Source: Scolanthus callimorphus (taxonomy: Eukaryota > Cnidaria > Anthozoa > Actiniaria > Edwardsiidae). Taken from it: a stretch of 64,000 nt of DNA. Location of the stretch: positions 9,418,953 to 9,482,952 of the forward strand of contig CM066913.1 in NCBI GenBank assembly GCA_033964015.1, read 5' to 3'. The position numbers were made by a program, and so were the translations under genes. Shown here piece by piece: positions 59,357 to 64,000 of this stretch. How positions within the stretch are numbered: the stretch's first letter is position 1; each line of letters opens with the position of its first letter. A model generated the notes under the pieces. That model did not search any database, was not told the DNA's origin, and saw only the letters and a program-made list of their open reading frames with translations.

Positions 59357-59718
59357 TGAGTACTTTTAGGAACCTGCAGTCTCTAAAGCGACGGAAATCA
59401 TTACAAGGTGTCAATAGAGGATACAGGATACAGTTGTACGTGTGGTGATGTAAGTTCTGTTGAGTTTATGTACAGTGTATGTACAGTGTTCAGTGTACCA
59501 GAGTCATGCTTATACCATTAGCTGCTTCCGGCTCGTCTCCTCGCGGGTGAGGCTCTGGTGACATTTATGACTTAAAGTGAGGATCACGTAAATATTGTGT
59601 AGGTGTTTTCATTTATTCTCGAAATAATATATCAGAATATCAGCCAAACAATATGGGAATGATCTTCGGCACATAGCTTTATATCAACTTGCCACATGTC
59701 TTTAACAAACTCAGAAGG
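59357..59718. other. 3' flank of PAN-EGF copy 2, no gene seen
   Basis: It contains a short direct duplication (ATGTACAGTGT repeated near 59469-59490). A second TTGTACGTGTGGTGATG near 59432 echoes the end of the gene, a possible local duplication of the stop region. Confidence 0.5.
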
Positions 59719-60307
59719 TTTAAGGCAAGGCACTCGCTAGGATGGTCACAAAACTTAGGGGGTGGTCTATATTCCATACGTTTGAAGATATCATTACGGT
59801 AAATATTTCAGCTTGTAGGGAATATCAAAATTAGCATATTTACATTAACGTTTCTGTGACAACGTCAAATATGACCTTTGAACTCACAGTTTAAACATTT
59901 TCACAAACTGCCACTGTAGACAAGGAAAATGCATAGCTAGTGAACATTTCTCTATTGCGAATAAGGGGACTTACCTAAGGGTTCATTAAGCTAATTGGAA
60001 ATCGTGCACAGCATTTATAATTACAAAGTTATTAAAAGGATATCAAATTTCACTTGTCCTAAAATAGGGTTCAACATTCTCAGCAATTTTAGCCTTTCCT
60101 TGTCCACAAAGGCAGTTTTTAAAAACCGTTGAAATACAGAGTTCAAAGGTCACATTATATGTTGCCATAGAAACGTTACCGAAAATATATCAATTTTGTG
60201 AACCTCTACAACTTGAAGTCTGTTCTGCAATGATATTGTTAAGACTTTGGAATATAGACCACCCCCTAAGTGTTTTCGACCAATTTTTGCGACAACCTTG
60301 CCTTAAA
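59719..60307. mobile_element. Foldback element, about 590 bp, arms about 200 bp
   Basis: The ends TTTAAGGCAAGGCACTCGCT and AACCTTGCCTTAAA pair. AGGGGGTGGTCTATATTCC pairs with GGAATATAGACCACCCCCT, and GACCTTTGAACTC with GAGTTCAAAGGTC. No transposase ORF. Confidence 0.9.
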
Positions 60308-61276
60308 CATTCTGAGAACTTTTTAAAACTCATATGCGCAATTAAGGCATTTATTAACTGTTAAAGGACTATAGAATTTAAGTAATGATTTTGCTGAGAA
60401 GCACTATGGCTTTGCAGGGTGCCGATAAGTATCTCACGAAAGAAGGTAGCCGCCACGAATAGCGATATGCCATGGCGCCGAATTATTTTTCAAATTTCGG
60501 AAGGGTTGTGCCTCCTGATTTTGTAGTAGCTATCTCTACCTTACTGAGTATCATGGTATTATCCAATTTACATTTGTGCCAAGTTTGGTGCCTGTACGGG
60601 ACGATCGAGGCACTTTTTTCCCTCACTCGCCCTACTAGTCATATAGATATCATCGTAAGCCAGAGCAAAAGCGGCATAATGCTCTTGTTGATTCTAGATT
60701 TACATTCAGCTTTTCCCCGTTTGTTTTCCCGCTTGAGCTGCCCGACCTGCTCGCATGGTTACAGCTCACCAGGAAAAAATACCCGAGCCTCTTGCAAAGA
60801 CTTCACTGAGAGAATGGCTAACTAGGAACTAGGCTAACATGCGTAAAAGTAACACTTGGGGAAGTTCACGGGGAATTAGGCTGACATGCGTAAGAGAAAC
60901 ACTGGAGGGCTCTACCAATCAGAGCTCTGTGATTTCACTAGGCACTGAGTAATGACTATGAAGGTGAAGTGTTTAACAGGTACCGCTTATGATTCTGTTG
61001 GGATGAACGAGAATAATTTTATGCTACGCCATCTTGCAGAGTTCCACATTTCCTTTATTAATTTTCTTGAATCCCCAAAACACAGAAACATGCTGACTTT
61101 CGAAAAAAATATAATCGATATTTATTCCCGCCAAGTTCGCAATAGGGAAGCTTTAAGATTAACTTAAGAACTTAAAATAACAGTTTCGCTGTTTGCATTT
61201 CTATGTTCAATAATGCCTATTCAATTTTACGCGAGTACATGGTCAGAATTGTTAAGTGCTGCACCTGCTTGTCGAC
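60308..61276. other. Intergenic, no gene recognised
   Basis: A 117-codon plus-strand frame at 60472-60825 shows no domain, signal peptide or splice context and is judged spurious. The direct repeat AGGCTAACATGCGTAA/AGGCTGACATGCGTAA occurs near 60831 and 60879. Confidence 0.5.
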
Positions 61277-61624
61277 ATGAATATCTTTATATTCCGAGGA
61301 TCTCTGGCGTTGACGATGCCTCAACACATCTTTCCAGGATTTCTAGGAATGTTTTGGATAATTTTAAGTGCAAAAGCCATGTGTAACATTGGTCGTACGT
61401 CAGAATCCGGTTTCGAGTTAACAGATCATGTGTTTCGCAGCGTGACGGCAAGCGACATGGAAATATGGTTGTGTTTTGAGAGTTGCAGAAACGAGAAACT
61501 ATGTCAAAGTTTTAACTACAACACGGAAACAAATATATGCCAGTTTAATAAAGAAACCAAAACAAGGCAGCCTTCTAAATTTAAGAAAAATACCTATCGT
61601 TTTATATGGAGAACCCAGATAGAG
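61277..61624 (+). CDS. First exon of a secreted PAN/apple-domain gene (partial, continues beyond window)
   Basis: The frame runs to a phase-0 donor (GAG|GTAAGT) after 61624, the same phase as exon 1 of the two upstream PAN-EGF genes. A signal peptide is present (MPQHIFPGFLGMFWIILSAKA if the ATG at 61316 is used; the ATG at 61277 adds 13 residues). The PAN/apple-type cysteine pattern is clear: MCNIG, LCFESCRNEKLCQSFNYN, ICQF. It is probably a third, diverged member of the cluster, but no EGF exon was found before the window end, so the remaining domains are unknown. Confidence 0.7.
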
Positions 61625-61843
61625 GTAAGTGGTTCTTTTTTAAATACCATTTGAATTTCGTAATAATTTTTTCTTGATCTCCTTTTGCATGTTTAATAAA
61701 GATGCGTTCCACCCACCAACGCTCACGAATGGTTTTTAAAGAAGAACGCGTGAAGAATTAGTATCACCCTGAACCAAAACTGGTATTTCTAACAGTTAAT
61801 GTTTAAGAGTGTTGTTTTAAGGTTTCATTCTCGCTCGCAGGGT

Positions 61844-62221
61844 AATAGACCTTTTTCAAAATTGGCCGCCGAAAATTCAAATCAATTTTTGTTAAAATTG
61901 AACACCAGCACTAGAACACACATCATCATTTTAGTAAAACTACAAAATGTCGCTGTATTATATCCAATATCTTTCGAGAAAACGAAAGTTTACAGACGTG
62001 TGTATGACTGGGGGTATGCGTCATACCCCCAGTCATACAAATCTCTGTAAAAGTTTCAATTTTCAGACTGTGCTTTCTCAGCCAACATGGCATATGGCAT
62101 AACGAAAATTTAAAGAAGTACTAATGTGATGATACTCTTTCTAGTGCCAGTATTTGATTTTCAGTCAGTTTAATTTCAAGACATGTGAATTTGCGGCGGC
62201 CATTTTGGAAAAAGGTCTATT
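61844..62221. mobile_element. Palindromic MITE with a nested perfect hairpin at its centre
   Basis: The ends AATAGACCTTTTTCAAAATT and AATTTGCGGCGGCC-ATTTTGGAAAAAGGTCTATT pair through the AATAGACC..TTTTTC/GAAAAAGGTCTATT and GGCCGCC/GGCGGCC blocks. Near the centre, GTATGACTGGGGGTATG and CATACCCCCAGTCATAC form a perfect 17-bp stem with a 3-base loop (about 62005-62041). It lies in the intron after the PAN exon. Confidence 0.88.
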
Positions 62222-62492
62222 CTCGACAAATGACCAAAAAAAGGTTTTGAGAGATGTCTGACGAAAAAAATCTCGGCGCGCCGCAATTTCTGCCATGGGC
62301 GTAAGCTATATATTTAAACTGGAAGAATTTTCTAATTAATTTCGTGTAACAATTTTATTATCCCGGTTGATCTCCTGCGCGAAACTTTGATATCTTCGAC
62401 ACGTGAAAATAAACACGTGAAAATAACTTGCAGTGCTCCATGCCCATTAAGGTGTTTTTTCAAGTTTCACTCGTGAGATGAATTTTCACAGA

Positions 62493-62655
62493 TGCCTGGT
62501 GCATATTAGTGACATAACAAACACATTATCCCACTGGAAACTAACGAAATTTACTTAAATGTAACATTAAAAGTCCTGGGCATTTCTGTTATTTTGCCAA
62601 ACTTTAACCGTTGTGACATAATGCCGTAATATGTCGTGCTAGTGTATACACCAGG
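62493..62655. mobile_element. MITE family B, third copy
   Basis: CCTGGTGCATATTAGTGACA at the left pairs with GTCGTGCTAGTGTATACACC-AGG at the right. It has the same CCTGGTG/CGACAT theme as the elements at 44953 and 49923. Confidence 0.7.
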
Positions 62656-62793
62656 GGCCGGTTCCTGAAAGGTCCGATAAAGTTATCCACGGATAAAAGT
62701 TATCTGTTGTATAGGTTTTGTTCAGGATTTATCCGTTGGATAAGCGTTTATCCACTGATAACTCTTAACTGGCCTTCTAGGAACCGGCCCCTG
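62652..62793. mobile_element. Hairpin MITE, CAGGGGCCGGTTCCTGAAAG ends
   Basis: CAGGGGCCGGTTCCTGAAAG at the left pairs with TCTAGGAACCGGCCCCTG at the right; GATAAAGTTATCC/GGATAAACG-type arms lie inside. It directly abuts the preceding element, sharing the CCAGG junction. Confidence 0.88.
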
Positions 62794-64000
62794 ACAAATA
62801 ACACAAACATTCACACCCGATCGGATTTCGCAAATGAATAAATGAGTTCCAAAACCGCGTATGTTACATATTTACGGAAACATCGCGCAAAAAAAGTTGG
62901 ATTTTGAATCAAATTCGTGCGCCAAATGACTCTTAAAATTAGTTCCAGACTCAAAACATCGCTCACGATATACTGTTTATAAGTCTGCTAAGATAACAGA
63001 AAAGGAAGAGGAATGCATTTGCTGTGTGAAAATGTAAAGTGTGAACAGGTGAAAGTTCCAGCCATACAATAAAAACTCCATGCATTTGAAAAGAAACTCC
63101 ATGCATTTAAAAAGATTGAAAACAAATCTGCTTCTACACTAAAAGACCTTGATTGCATTATTTAAAAACAGTTTCCCTTGATAAACTCAATCCGCTTTTT
63201 TGTTAATTTGGCCGCTACCACGAATTATAAGTGTGTGCTACTAGTGAAATTTGACTAAGACAATTACTTCCTCTCGCCCTCATGGCCTCTGAGTCCGCAA
63301 TTGACTTAGAGCCCATTTGGGATCGAGGAATAATGGTTAAATATATTGTCAAGCAAAGAATTGAGCAGAAATTTCAATCTGACTGTGAGTGAAGTGCGTA
63401 AAATTTCCAATTCATTATCCAATTCCATCCTCGGTAACAAATGGAAATTTGGCAGTCAGGAACCCACGTCATAGGAGACCATAGAGCGTCCATCTTCCAT
63501 GTTATCACAGTGTAACAGCGGAAAATGCAGATAGCGTATGCTTTGTTCAGAGAAGTTTATTCAAGCGACAAATCTATTGTTCTAAAAATACCTTCAGACC
63601 TGCTTCAATCTATCCCTAGATGGACTCCTGATGCGGCCCACTTTCAAAGGACAGCAGGCTTGCTGTTCACGGAAGCACTTACCCCTTTTAAGGGTGGATT
63701 TACCTATCTCGTTGCCATGGAGATCGTCGTCAAGGGCTGAAGACGCGCGCGCTCAAAAGAGCGGGAATCTTATTTACTTCCGGTATTTTTTCTTCAGGGA
63801 AACCCGTACGAGTTGTTCACTTTTCAAGAAGCTTTTTACCTTAATTCTTCCGAATAACAATGTAGAACTAGTTTTTTTTTTGTTGACTCAAATTGTCACA
63901 AAACTTGAGACGAGACAGTCAAGCGAAAAGTCAACACAGCACCGCTGGAGAGTTGAGTTTGACAAAAGATGTACAGAGACAGATGAAGTTTGTCGTTTTT
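62794..64000. other. Downstream intron or intergenic sequence, no exon recognised
   Basis: The only frame over 60 codons (63525-63740) has no recognisable domain or splice context. This stretch may still be intron of the PAN gene at 61277. Confidence 0.4.

Noticed and set aside
60472..60825. 117-codon plus-strand ORF
   Set aside because: No signal peptide, domain, codon or splice evidence; probably chance in an intergenic region.
63525..63740. 71-codon ORF near the window end
   Set aside because: No recognisable domain or splice signals; could be chance.

Overview
This window is animal nuclear DNA. It is most consistent with an anthozoan cnidarian, probably a reef-building (scleractinian) coral. 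The reasons are spliced genes with GT-AG introns, long AT-rich introns and spacers, dense foldback/MITE elements and tRNA-derived SINEs. Lineage-typical genes point the same way: a tandem PAN-EGF-fibrinogen-like cluster resembling coral skeletal organic matrix protein 5-like genes, Rolling stone-like tetraspan paralogs, and a class A GPCR with most of its coding region in one exon. There are no bacterial-style operons.

Layout. 2588-3651 (+): a class A GPCR with a frameshift in the third intracellular loop. 7739-9463 (+): an intronless, highly conserved DYRK2-type kinase. 14793-20171 (-): a complete eight-exon FBXL5 ortholog (hemerythrin, F-box, LRRs, C-terminal Fe-S cysteines). 20.2-26.2 kb: a repeat-rich gene desert with two large neighbouring foldback elements, a palindromic MITE, a tRNA-SINE and a G-rich foldback. 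26456-30911 (+): a four-exon secreted CAP/SCP protein with an in-frame 9-residue tandem repeat and a 54-bp minisatellite in its last intron. 32119-34294 (-) and 35096-37732 (+): two head-to-head Rolling stone-like membrane proteins sharing an 801-bp spacer. 39257-42654 (+): a five-exon orphan type I membrane protein with a Thr/Pro stalk and a very basic tail. 43701-49820 (+) and 53093-59356 (+): two four-exon PAN-EGF-fibrinogen-like paralogs; the second carries a 10-bp duplication that breaks its last exon. 50343-51530 (-): a single-exon polytopic membrane protein, possibly gustatory-receptor-like, lying between the paralogs. 61277-61624 (+): the first exon (PAN/apple) of a further secreted gene that runs off the window.

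How the genes relate. Most neighbours are functionally independent: iron sensing (FBXL5), signalling (DYRK2, GPCR) and secreted or membrane proteins. Only two groups look like units, the divergent Rolling stone pair and the PAN-EGF-fibrinogen-like cluster. The strongest non-genic signal is the number and variety of inverted-repeat elements (more than 20 across at least eight families). Some sit within or beside genes: the FBXL5 3' flank, introns of the CAP and orphan-receptor genes, and just upstream of the 395-residue membrane protein. All exon joins were worked out by hand from reading frame, GT-AG sites and phase. No transcript evidence or database search was available.
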